The notes below the pieces were generated by a model. The model searched no databases, was not told the DNA's origin, and saw only the letters and a program-made list of their open reading frames with translations. From the NCBI GenBank assembly GCA_035655155.1, contig DASRVH010000099.1, positions 62,001 through 126,000 on the forward strand: a DNA stretch of 64,000 nucleotides, given 5' to 3'. Of the stretch, positions 1 to 6,608 are shown piece by piece. Origin of the DNA: Lentisalinibacter sp035655155 (GTDB taxonomy: Bacteria; Pseudomonadota; Gammaproteobacteria; Steroidobacterales; Woeseiaceae). Made by a program: the position numbers and the translations under genes. Numbering within the stretch: position 1 is the stretch's first letter; each line of letters opens with the position of its first letter.

Positions 1-375
1 GCCTTGCCCGAGCTTGCGGCTCTTCAGCGGCATCGTCGCCAGCGCGCGCACGCCGATGTCAATGCCCGCGATGTCGGCGGAATCACGGATGCAGCCGTTC
101 ACCACAACGCCGGCCCAGCCGTTGTCGGCCGCCAGCGCGGCCAGCTGGTCACCCAGCAGCGCGCACCGCATCGAGGCGGCGCCGTCCACCACCAGCACCC
201 GGCCGTCGCCGGGCTCCTCCAGAGCCGAGCGCACCAGCACGTTGTCCTCGAACACGCGCAGGGTGGTGATCGGGCCGCCGAAGGCGGGGCGGCCGCCGTA
301 GCGGTGGAAGACGGGGTCGGCGATATGCACACGCTCCGCGTGCTCGTCACAAAGGTCTGCTGTCTTGATCGTCAT
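1..375 (-). CDS. rraA: Ribonuclease E activity regulator RraA (3' end beyond window)
   Basis: RraA is a cytoplasmic protein that binds RNase E and lowers its activity, which alters mRNA decay. The 125 visible residues cover about three quarters of the usual ~160-residue protein. They show the family's N-terminal 'TADLCDEHAERVHIADPVF', the glycine-rich 'GGRPAFGGPITTLRVFEDN', the hallmark 'GRVLVVDGAASMRCALLGD', and 'IRDSADIAGIDIGVRAL'. The ATG opens directly into this conserved start. The stop codon and roughly 35 C-terminal residues lie beyond the left edge. RraA-like folds also occur in metal-dependent aldolases. The close match to the enterobacterial regulator makes that reading less likely, but the missing C-terminus cannot be checked. 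Confidence 0.9.
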   Translation of the reverse strand, partial: MTIKTADLCDEHAERVHIADPVFHRYGGRPAFGGPITTLRVFEDNVLVRSALEEPGDGRVLVVDGAASMRCALLGDQLAALAADNGWAGVVVNGCIRDSADIAGIDIGVRALATMPLKSRKLGQG

Positions 376-438
376 CTCGGTACGTCACTGGTTAGGCGGT
401 CGGGCCGGTCCCCGGGGACCGGCCCGCCAGTCACTTTA

Positions 439-858
439 TCAGCTCTGCTTCTGCAGGAGGTCGCGGATCTCGGCGAGGAGCTTCTCCTGAGCGGGCGGCT
501 CAGGCGGGGCTGCCGGCGCTTCCGCTTCCTTGCGTTTCATGCGGTTCATGGCACGAACGACCATGAAGATGGCGAACGCCACGATAAGGAAATCCAGCAA
601 CGTGTTGACGAACACGCCGTACTTGATCAGCGGAGCGCCCGCCGCCTCGGCAGCCAGCAGCGACTCGAACTCGCCCGGCCCGAGATTGATGTAGAGGTTG
701 GAGAAGTCGACGCCGCCCAGCAGCAGCCCGATCGGAGGCATGAGGACGTCGTTGACCAGAGAGCTGACGATCTTGCCGAAGGCAGCGCCGATGACGATGC
801 CGACGGCCATGTCGACAACGTTGCCGCGCATGGCGAATTTCCTGAACTCATCGAGCAT
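439..858 (-). CDS. mscL: Large-conductance mechanosensitive channel MscL
   Basis: MscL is the inner-membrane pentameric channel that opens under high membrane tension and releases solutes on osmotic downshock. The 139-residue product starts 'MLDEFRKFAMRGNVVDMAVG', the typical amphipathic N-terminal helix. TM1 follows ('VGIVIGAAFGKIVSSLVNDV'), then a periplasmic loop, TM2 ('VNTLLDFLIVAFAIFMVV') and a charged C-terminal helix ('EKLLAEIRDLLQ'), all in family order and at family length. An in-frame start 22 codons upstream exists, but only the chosen ATG places the conserved N-terminus first and has a purine-rich AGAGGGG ahead of it. It appears to be monocistronic and lies upstream of rraA on the same strand. 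Confidence 0.95.
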   Translation of the reverse strand: MLDEFRKFAMRGNVVDMAVGIVIGAAFGKIVSSLVNDVLMPPIGLLLGGVDFSNLYINLGPGEFESLLAAEAAGAPLIKYGVFVNTLLDFLIVAFAIFMVVRAMNRMKRKEAEAPAAPPEPPAQEKLLAEIRDLLQKQS

Positions 859-961
859 GCTGATACCCCTCTGTGGGGGAACGGACGGTCCGCGCCGTTC
901 CTGTCGTGCCGTGTGTGCGGGCACCGGCCCATTCTACTCGTGCCGGGACAGACCGGCCGTA

Positions 962-1549
962 TCAGCTGCGCGCGAAGGTGCCGTGTCCCGGCCGCCGGCT
1001 GCGCCCCGTGCGGATCTCGCAGGCCGGGCACTGGTGGAAATTCAGGCCGTAGCGGTCGTGCAGATAATCGAGGCCGCAGCCGTTGCAGCGCGTGAGGCCC
1101 AGCTCGCCGTCGCCGCTCAGGGCCTGGAGGAGGTTCCAGGCCCACTCGAAGCTGAACAGGCAGCGGGGATGCAGCAGCTGGTAGGTTTCGTACGACCGGC
1201 ACGCTCGGTGGCCGTACTCGACGTCGGGGCGCTGCCAGCGGGCGTAGACCCCGTCGCCCGCGAGTTGGAGCAGGCCGCCCTGCACGAACAGGTAGGTGAG
1301 CGTGGTCGCCTCCAGCTGATGGACGGCGTTGCGCACGAACGGCACGGTCTGGCGGGGCGACTTTCCCCGCCTGCGCCGCACGCCGCCGCGGCCAGCCGGG
1401 AAATAGCGGCTGTAGATCTTGCGGATCCGGTCGTGGGACAGCCCGGTGCACAGGCTGATGGTCTGGGTGCGGGCCTCGTGGCCTATCATGCGCAGCGCCA
1501 GCTCGAAGCGCAGCCGCTCGGTTTCATAGCGGTTCCGGGTTGCCTCCAT
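962..1549 (-). CDS. FlhC-like transcriptional activator subunit
   Basis: FlhC is the zinc-binding DNA-contacting subunit of the FlhD4C2 flagellar master activator. This 195-residue protein has a helical N-terminal half ('RFELALRMIGHEARTQTIS', 'LSHDRIRKIYSRYFP') resembling FlhC's ('LITLGARLQMLESETQLS', 'RLIKLY'). Its C-terminal cysteine cluster is C-x2-C-x15-C-x2-C within 'LTRCNGCGLDYLHDRYG' and 'FHQCPACEI', very close to FlhC's zinc ligands (x16 in E. coli). The ATG used has GGAGGG seven bases upstream; another in-frame ATG lies 15 bases further up. A probable FlhD-like partner is transcribed divergently. No flagellar genes are in the window, so the regulon is unknown. Confidence 0.7.
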   Translation of the reverse strand: MEATRNRYETERLRFELALRMIGHEARTQTISLCTGLSHDRIRKIYSRYFPAGRGGVRRRRGKSPRQTVPFVRNAVHQLEATTLTYLFVQGGLLQLAGDGVYARWQRPDVEYGHRACRSYETYQLLHPRCLFSFEWAWNLLQALSGDGELGLTRCNGCGLDYLHDRYGLNFHQCPACEIRTGRSRRPGHGTFARS

Positions 1550-1675
1550 CCATTTGCCCTCCATCTATGTAATTTTAAGAACATATATGACATCATTTTT
1601 CCGTTAGGATCACAAATGAGAAAAACGGACCAATATGGTCAATAAGTCATAAATATGGCAATCAAGGGGTGGGGC
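1550..1675. promoter_or_regulatory. Divergent control region between FlhC-like and FlhD-like genes
   Basis: This gap is conspicuously AT-rich against its GC-rich surroundings. It separates two divergently transcribed genes, so it should hold both promoters. An interrupted inverted repeat GACCA-ATA-TGGTC lies at 1628-1640, and several ATATATG/AAATATGG stretches flank it. The plus-strand gene has AAGGGG about seven bases before its ATG at 1676. I cannot pick reliable -35/-10 pairs by eye. The region is a plausible site for autoregulation by the flanking regulators. Confidence 0.5.
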
Positions 1676-2302
1676 ATGGCTTACAAGGCACTGGAAGACA
1701 ACGATCTGCGGCATCTCGCCGCCATCAACCGCAGTTATCTGGAGTTCCTCGGCAGCAACGACCGGCATGCGGCGCGGCAGCTGGAACGCCTGGAGCCGGC
1801 AGCCCGCGAGATGCTGCGGCGGCTCACTCCGGAGGACAGGGCCGAGGCGGCCAGCAGCCCGTTTCTGCTCTGCAGCGTCGGTGCCGTGGATGTCGGCGCC
1901 GGCGGAGCGGATCCGGGCAGCTTCGAGCTGTTCCGCGGCATGGCGCCCAGCGTTGAGCTGGTGCTCTACATGAGCCTGTCGCTGCTGCGGCGGCTGGCCT
2001 GGAGGCGACCCTTCGCGGCGCGCCTGCTCGGCGGGGTGGACACGGCGTGGTGCGAGGAACTCGCCGGCCTGGACGAACCGGCGCTCGCGGCCATCGCCCA
2101 CGCCCAGGCGGCACGGCTGCGGCCGGTGCACGCGTCCGTGGCCGGCTTCTGGCCCGAACTGCTGCGCTGCGCCGAACTGGTGCCGCTGCGCCGGCGCGCC
2201 GTGCGGGCGGCGGGGTTGCAGCTGCAGCAGCACGTGCCTGCCTCACTGCCGCTCAGGGCCGCGGCTTCGCGCCTGCAGGCGACGCGCCGGCGCTCCGGCT
2301 GA
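1676..2302 (+). CDS. FlhD-like regulator with C-terminal extension
   Basis: The first ~75 residues resemble FlhD: 'LRHLAAINRSYLEFL' parallels FlhD 'LKHIYDINLSYLLLAQRL', and 'REMLRRLTPEDRAEAASSPF' with 'LLCSV' parallels FlhD 'TLAALTLPQMVKLAETNQLV' and 'CHF'. E. coli FlhD is about 116 residues; this product is 208, so roughly half is an extension. That extension is helical and Arg/Ala/Leu-rich with no motif I recognise. The ATG at 1676 is preferred because AAGGGG precedes it; an in-frame ATG at 1655 lacks such a site. Divergent pairing with an FlhC-like gene supports an activator complex. The similarity is distant and read by eye, so the family call is moderate. Confidence 0.55.
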   Translation: MAYKALEDNDLRHLAAINRSYLEFLGSNDRHAARQLERLEPAAREMLRRLTPEDRAEAASSPFLLCSVGAVDVGAGGADPGSFELFRGMAPSVELVLYMSLSLLRRLAWRRPFAARLLGGVDTAWCEELAGLDEPALAAIAHAQAARLRPVHASVAGFWPELLRCAELVPLRRRAVRAAGLQLQQHVPASLPLRAAASRLQATRRRSG

Positions 2303-2334
2303 CGGTCCGGCATCAGGCGCCGGGCGTCAGGCGA

Positions 2335-2958
2335 CTAGCCTCCTCCGACTATCTCGGCCCGGTAGTAATGCCACAGCAGACGGGCGGCCACCGCCCGGCG
2401 CGGCCGCCAGCGCTCGCCACCGGCCGCCAGCTCCGCCGTATCCGCGCCCGGCAGCAGCCGCGCGATGGCCCGTTCCAGTGCGAGGTCGCCGGGCGGCCAG
2501 ACGTCGCGCCGACGCATCGCCGCCATGACGTAGGCGCCGGCCGTCCACGGACCGATGCCGGGCAGCGCGGTCAGCGTGGCAATGGCCTCTTCGTCCCCGG
2601 CACGAGCCAGTGCGGCGAAGGACAGCCGGCGGCTGCGCACCGCCTCGCCCAGGGCATGGCAGTAGCGCGCCTTCTGCCGGGTCATGCCCAGGCGATGCAG
2701 CCGCTCCGGTCCCGCCTCCACCAGGCGCCGCGCGGAGATGCCGCCCAGTTCGCCGCGGATGCGGCGGTACAGCGTTGCCGCCCCCGCCAGCGACACCTGC
2801 TGTTCCAGAATGATGCGCACCAGCGTCTCGATGCCCTCGGGCCGGCGCCAGAAGGCCGGGATGCCATGGCGCCGGAGCACGGGCCGGAACTCCGGTGCCG
2901 CCCGGGCCAGCGCCCGCACCTCGCGGGGGAAATCGGCCGTATCGATGCGCTGGTCCAT
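2335..2958 (-). CDS. DNA-3-methyladenine glycosylase II (AlkA-type, HhH-GPD)
   Basis: Base-excision repair glycosylase that removes alkylated purines from DNA. The 207-residue protein carries the helix-hairpin-helix 'LTALPGIGPWTAGAYVMAAM' followed by 'RRRDVWPPGDLALERA', in which the Asp of PGD is the expected catalytic residue of the HhH-GPD family. Upstream 'IILEQQVSLAGAATLYRRIR' matches the family's conserved helix. E. coli AlkA is ~280 residues; this shorter form lacks most of the AlkA N-terminal domain, as many bacterial homologues do. The start at 2958 has GGGAG six bases upstream; an in-frame ATG at 2973 has none. The gene converges on the FlhD-like gene. Confidence 0.85.
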   Translation of the reverse strand: MDQRIDTADFPREVRALARAAPEFRPVLRRHGIPAFWRRPEGIETLVRIILEQQVSLAGAATLYRRIRGELGGISARRLVEAGPERLHRLGMTRQKARYCHALGEAVRSRRLSFAALARAGDEEAIATLTALPGIGPWTAGAYVMAAMRRRDVWPPGDLALERAIARLLPGADTAELAAGGERWRPRRAVAARLLWHYYRAEIVGGG

Positions 2959-2993
2959 GCGGCGCTCCCTCATAGGTTCTACAATGGCGCGTT

Positions 2994-3956
2994 ATGCGTG
3001 CACTCAGTATCAGGGGCCTCAGGAAGGTCTATCCCAACGGCGTGGAGGCGCTGAAGGGGATCAATTTCGAGGTGGAGGAGGGCGACTTCTATGCGCTCCT
3101 CGGGCCGAACGGCGCCGGCAAGACGACGGCCATCGGCATCATCACCTCGCTGGTGAACAAGACCAGCGGCGAGGTCCGTATCTACGGCCACAGTATCGAC
3201 GACGAGCTGGAGCAGGCAAAGGCCTGCCTGGGGCTCGTGCCCCAGGAGATCAACCTGAACCTGTTCGAGAAGGTCCTGAACACGGTGGTCAACCAGGGCG
3301 GCTACTACGGCCTGCCGCGCAAGCTCGCCTACGAACGGGCCGAGCGCTACCTCACCGAACTGAAGCTCTGGGACCGGCGCGACGACATCGCACGGAACCT
3401 CTCCGGCGGCATGAAGCGACGGTTGATGATCGCCCGCGCGCTGGTGCACGAGCCGAAACTGCTGATCCTCGACGAGCCCACCGCGGGCGTCGACATCGAG
3501 ATCCGCCGCTCGATGTGGAACTTCCTGCAGAAGATCAACGCCGAGGGGACGACCATCATCCTCACCACCCACTACCTGGAGGAGGCCGAGAGCCTGTGCC
3601 GGCACGTGGCCATCATCGACGAGGGCGGCATCATCGAGGATGCCAGCATGGCGGACGTGCTGCGCAAGCTGAACCGGGAGGTATTCGTGCTGACCCCCGC
3701 CGAGCCGCTGGACGCCGCGCCCCGGCTCGAGCACTACGAGCTCACGCTCCGTCCGGACGGCGACCTGGAGGTGATGCTGGAGAAACGCCAGAGCCTGAAC
3801 GAGGTGTTCGCCGCCCTGTCGGAGGCGGGCGTGCGCGTGATCAGCATGCGCAACAAGGCCAACCGGCTGGAGGAGCTCTTCATGGGGCTGGTGGAGAACA
3901 AGGGTGCGGCTGCCGAGATGAAAGCGGCGGCGCGGGCCGCGGCGGCGGAGGCCTGA
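2994..3956 (+). CDS. ABC transporter ATP-binding protein (YadG-type)
   Basis: Cytoplasmic ATPase of an ABC-2 exporter whose permease follows three bases downstream. The 320-residue chain shows Walker A 'GPNGAGKTT', Q-loop 'LVPQEINLN', signature 'NLSGGMKRRLMIARAL', Walker B 'LLILDEPTAGVD' and H-loop 'LTTHYLEEAE'. An ~80-residue C-terminal extension follows, as in YadG-like subunits. No Shine-Dalgarno precedes the ATG. A TACAAT hexamer at 2980-2985 would put transcription start almost on the start codon, so the message could be leaderless (inference). The substrate is unknown; YadGH-type pairs are generally uncharacterised. Confidence 0.9.
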   Translation: MRALSIRGLRKVYPNGVEALKGINFEVEEGDFYALLGPNGAGKTTAIGIITSLVNKTSGEVRIYGHSIDDELEQAKACLGLVPQEINLNLFEKVLNTVVNQGGYYGLPRKLAYERAERYLTELKLWDRRDDIARNLSGGMKRRLMIARALVHEPKLLILDEPTAGVDIEIRRSMWNFLQKINAEGTTIILTTHYLEEAESLCRHVAIIDEGGIIEDASMADVLRKLNREVFVLTPAEPLDAAPRLEHYELTLRPDGDLEVMLEKRQSLNEVFAALSEAGVRVISMRNKANRLEELFMGLVENKGAAAEMKAAARAAAAEA

Positions 3957-3958
3957 GC

Positions 3959-4732
3959 ATGGACCTGCGTGCCAACTGGGTCGGGCTGCAGACCATCGTG
4001 TACAAGGAATTCACCCGGGTGATGCGCATCTGGGTGCAGACCATCGTGCCGCCGGCCATCACGATGTCGCTGTACTTCATCATCTTCGGGACACTCATCG
4101 GCAAGCGCATCGGCGCGATGGACGGCTACAACTACATGCAGTACATCGCGCCGGGGCTGATCATGATGTCCGTGATCACAAACTCCTACGGCAACGTGGT
4201 GTCCTCGTTCTTCGGCGCCAAGTTCGGCCGCCACATCGAGGAGATGCTGGTCTCGCCCATGTCGAACGCCACCATCATTCTGGGCCACGTGGCCGGCGGC
4301 GTCGTGCGCGGGCTCATGGTGGGTGCGCTGGTTTCCATCATCGCTCTGGCCTTCACGCGGCTGACGGTGCAGCATCCGTTCGTCACTTTCTCCATGGTGA
4401 TACTCACCTCGATCGTGTTCTCCCTGGCAGGCTTCATCAATGCCGTCTTCGCGAAGAAATTCGACGACATCTCCATCATCCCCACCTTCGTCCTGACGCC
4501 GCTCACTTATCTCGGCGGCGTGTTCTACTCCATCTCGCTGCTGCCGGAGTTCTGGCAGAAGGTCTCGCTGGCGAATCCCATCCTGTATATGGTGAACGCC
4601 TTCCGCTACGGCGTGCTCGGCGCCTCCGACATCCCGATCGGCGTCGCGTATCTCATCGTCTGCGGCTTCGTCGTGCTGCTGTTCACCGTGAGCCTGGTGC
4701 TGATGAACCGGGGCGTGGGCATCCGGGAGTAG
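3959..4732 (+). CDS. ABC-2 type permease (YadH-type)
   Basis: Inner-membrane partner of the preceding ATPase. The 257-residue protein has about six hydrophobic segments, including 'TIVPPAITMSLYFIIFGTLI', 'YIAPGLIMMSVITNSYGNVV', 'MVILTSIVFSLAGFINAVF' and 'YLIVCGFVVLLFTVSLVLM'. It carries the ABC-2 family signature near 'DDISIIPTFVLTPLTYLGGV' and 'ISLLPEFWQKVSLANPILY'. Length matches YadH. The ATG follows the ATPase stop by two bases, so the two genes are almost certainly one transcript. Substrate unknown. Confidence 0.9.
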   Translation: MDLRANWVGLQTIVYKEFTRVMRIWVQTIVPPAITMSLYFIIFGTLIGKRIGAMDGYNYMQYIAPGLIMMSVITNSYGNVVSSFFGAKFGRHIEEMLVSPMSNATIILGHVAGGVVRGLMVGALVSIIALAFTRLTVQHPFVTFSMVILTSIVFSLAGFINAVFAKKFDDISIIPTFVLTPLTYLGGVFYSISLLPEFWQKVSLANPILYMVNAFRYGVLGASDIPIGVAYLIVCGFVVLLFTVSLVLMNRGVGIRE

Positions 4733-4736
4733 GGCC

Positions 4737-5444
4737 GTGTGCGGACGATTCGCGTTCTATTCCGCCCGCGAAGCCATGGCCGCGGTGTTCGGCGTGGAGG
4801 ATCCGCCGCCCATCGAGCCCCGCTACAACATCGCGCCCACCCAGCACGTGCCGGTCATCCGCGCCGGCGAGGACGGCGACCGGCACGTCGCCATGCTGCG
4901 TTGGGGCCTGGTGCCGTTCTGGGCGAAAGACACGAAGATCGGCAACCGGCTCATCAACGCCCGTGCCGAGACCGCCGCCGGCAAGCCCGCCTTTCGCGCG
5001 GCCTGGAGCCGGCGCCGTTGTCTCGTGCCCGCCGACGGCTTCTACGAGTGGCGTGCCGGCGCGGACGGCAAGATGCCCTGGTTCGTGTCGGCGGCCGCCG
5101 GCGAGCCCTTCGCCATGGCCGGACTGTGGGAGCACTGGGAACCGAAAGCCGGCGCGGACGACGAAGCCGAGGGCCCGCTGGAGACCTTTACCATCCTGAC
5201 GACGGCGCCCACCGACGTCATGGCCCGGCTGCACGACCGCATGCCGCTGGTGCTCGGCCCCGAGCGCTCGGCGGCGTGGCTCGCGGGCGAAGATCCGGCA
5301 GGCGACGGCGATTCTCTGGCCGACCCGGCCGTGGCGCTGCGCGCCTGGCCGGTCAGCCGCCGCGTGAACAGCCCGCGCAACGAGGATGCGTCGCTGGTGG
5401 AGCCCGCCGGCGACGAGCGCCTGGACGAGACCGGATCAGGCTGA
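4737..5444 (+). CDS. SRAP-domain protein (YedK/HMCES family)
   Basis: SRAP proteins form a thiazolidine crosslink with abasic sites in single-stranded DNA through Cys2, shielding them during replication. A GTG start gives 'MCGRFAFY', leaving Cys2 at the mature N-terminus after Met removal. Other family signatures are 'RYNIAPTQHVPVI', 'LRWGLVPFWAKD', 'INARAETAAGKPAFR', 'RRCLVPADGFYEW' and 'LHDRMPLVL' with the active-site His. Length (235 residues) is normal. The start lies four bases after the permease stop, so it may be cotranscribed with the ABC genes. Its 3' end overlaps the convergent transsulfuration gene by nine bases. Confidence 0.93.
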   Translation: MCGRFAFYSAREAMAAVFGVEDPPPIEPRYNIAPTQHVPVIRAGEDGDRHVAMLRWGLVPFWAKDTKIGNRLINARAETAAGKPAFRAAWSRRRCLVPADGFYEWRAGADGKMPWFVSAAAGEPFAMAGLWEHWEPKAGADDEAEGPLETFTILTTAPTDVMARLHDRMPLVLGPERSAAWLAGEDPAGDGDSLADPAVALRAWPVSRRVNSPRNEDASLVEPAGDERLDETGSG

Positions 5445-6608
5445 GATCGCCTGCTCGAGGTCGGCCAGCAGGTCGTCCGGATGCTCCAGGCCCACCGACA
5501 GGCGCAGCAGGTCGTCCGGCGTCAGCGTCCCGGGTCCCTCCACCGGCGCGCGATGCTCGATCAGGCTCTCGACGCCGCCGAGGCTGGTCGCCTGGGTGAA
5601 CAGCCGCGTGCGGCCCGCGACAGCCTTCGCCTGCGCGGCGCCGCCGGCCAGGCGGATGGACAACATCGCGCCCAGCGGCAGCGGGCTTCCCTTATCGCCG
5701 TCCACGAGACACTGGCCGGCGGCAAGCGTATGGCCCGGATGCTGCGGCAGCCCCGGATACAACACCGCGCTCACCGCCCCGTGCCCGGCGAGCGCTTCGG
5801 CTATGGCGAGCGCCCCCGCGGACTGGCCCCGCACCCGCACGGCCAGCGTGGTGAGGCTGCGCAGCAGCAGCCAGCAGTCGAAGGGCGAGGGGCTCGCCCC
5901 GGCGACGCGCTGCTGACGGCGCACCGCTTCCAGCAGGGGTCCGTGCCGGCCGATGACCGCCCCGCCCATGAGATCGCTGTGGCCGCCGAGGTACTTGGTG
6001 GTGCTGTGCATGACCAGGTCGGCGCCGAGGGCCAGGGGCTGCTGGAGCACCGGCGTGGCCAGCGTGTTGTCGCAGGCCAGCAGCGCGCCGGCCGCATGGG
6101 CGATCTCCGCGATGGCGCGCACGCCGCTCACCCGCAGCAGCGGATTGGAGGGCGTCTCCAGCCAGACGAGTTCGGTGCGCTCGCTCACCGCCCCGCGCAC
6201 GGCCGCGAGGTCGGAGGTATCGACGAAGCGGGTGGCGATGCCCCAGCGCGGCGCGAGCTCGGTCAGCTGCTGGCGGGTGCCCCAGTAGGCGTCCTCGGTG
6301 CAGACGATCTCGCTGCCCTCCGGCAGGGCGGAGAAGACCGCGAACGAGGCGGCGGAGCCGGAGGCGAAGGCGACGGCGGCGTCGCCGCCCTCCAGCGCGG
6401 CGAGTGCGGCCTCGGCCTGCAGCCGGTTGGGCGAATCGTCGCGGATGTAGGACAGGCCGGCGGGATTGCCGCGCCGGAAGGTGGTGGCTGGCTGCCAGCC
6501 GGCCACCGCGGCGCCGGTGGCCGGGTCCGCTTCCCGGCCGGCATGGATACCCAGGGTCTCCAGGTGCAGCGGCCGGTCGCGCTCCGTGTCGTCATCACCG
6601 CCGCTCAA
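5436..6608 (-). CDS. Cystathionine gamma-synthase/lyase family PLP enzyme
   Basis: PLP-dependent transsulfuration enzyme of the Cys/Met metabolism family. Conserved elements are 'HLETLGIHAGREADPATGAA', 'YIRDDSPNRLQAEAALAALE', 'AFASGSAASFAVFSAL', 'WLETPSNPLLRV' and 'DNTLATPVLQQPLALGADLV'. The PLP lysine lies in 'HSTTKYLGGHSDLMGGAV', and 'GGVESLIEHRA' follows near the C-terminus. No ATG exists near the conserved N-terminus. The best start is a TTG overlapping the upstream gene's TGA (TTGA), giving 390 residues and translational coupling. Motifs do not separate synthase from gamma-lyase or an O-acylhomoserine sulfhydrylase, so the substrate is open. Confidence 0.85.
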   Translation of the reverse strand: MSGGDDDTERDRPLHLETLGIHAGREADPATGAAVAGWQPATTFRRGNPAGLSYIRDDSPNRLQAEAALAALEGGDAAVAFASGSAASFAVFSALPEGSEIVCTEDAYWGTRQQLTELAPRWGIATRFVDTSDLAAVRGAVSERTELVWLETPSNPLLRVSGVRAIAEIAHAAGALLACDNTLATPVLQQPLALGADLVMHSTTKYLGGHSDLMGGAVIGRHGPLLEAVRRQQRVAGASPSPFDCWLLLRSLTTLAVRVRGQSAGALAIAEALAGHGAVSAVLYPGLPQHPGHTLAAGQCLVDGDKGSPLPLGAMLSIRLAGGAAQAKAVAGRTRLFTQATSLGGVESLIEHRAPVEGPGTLTPDDLLRLSVGLEHPDDLLADLEQAISA

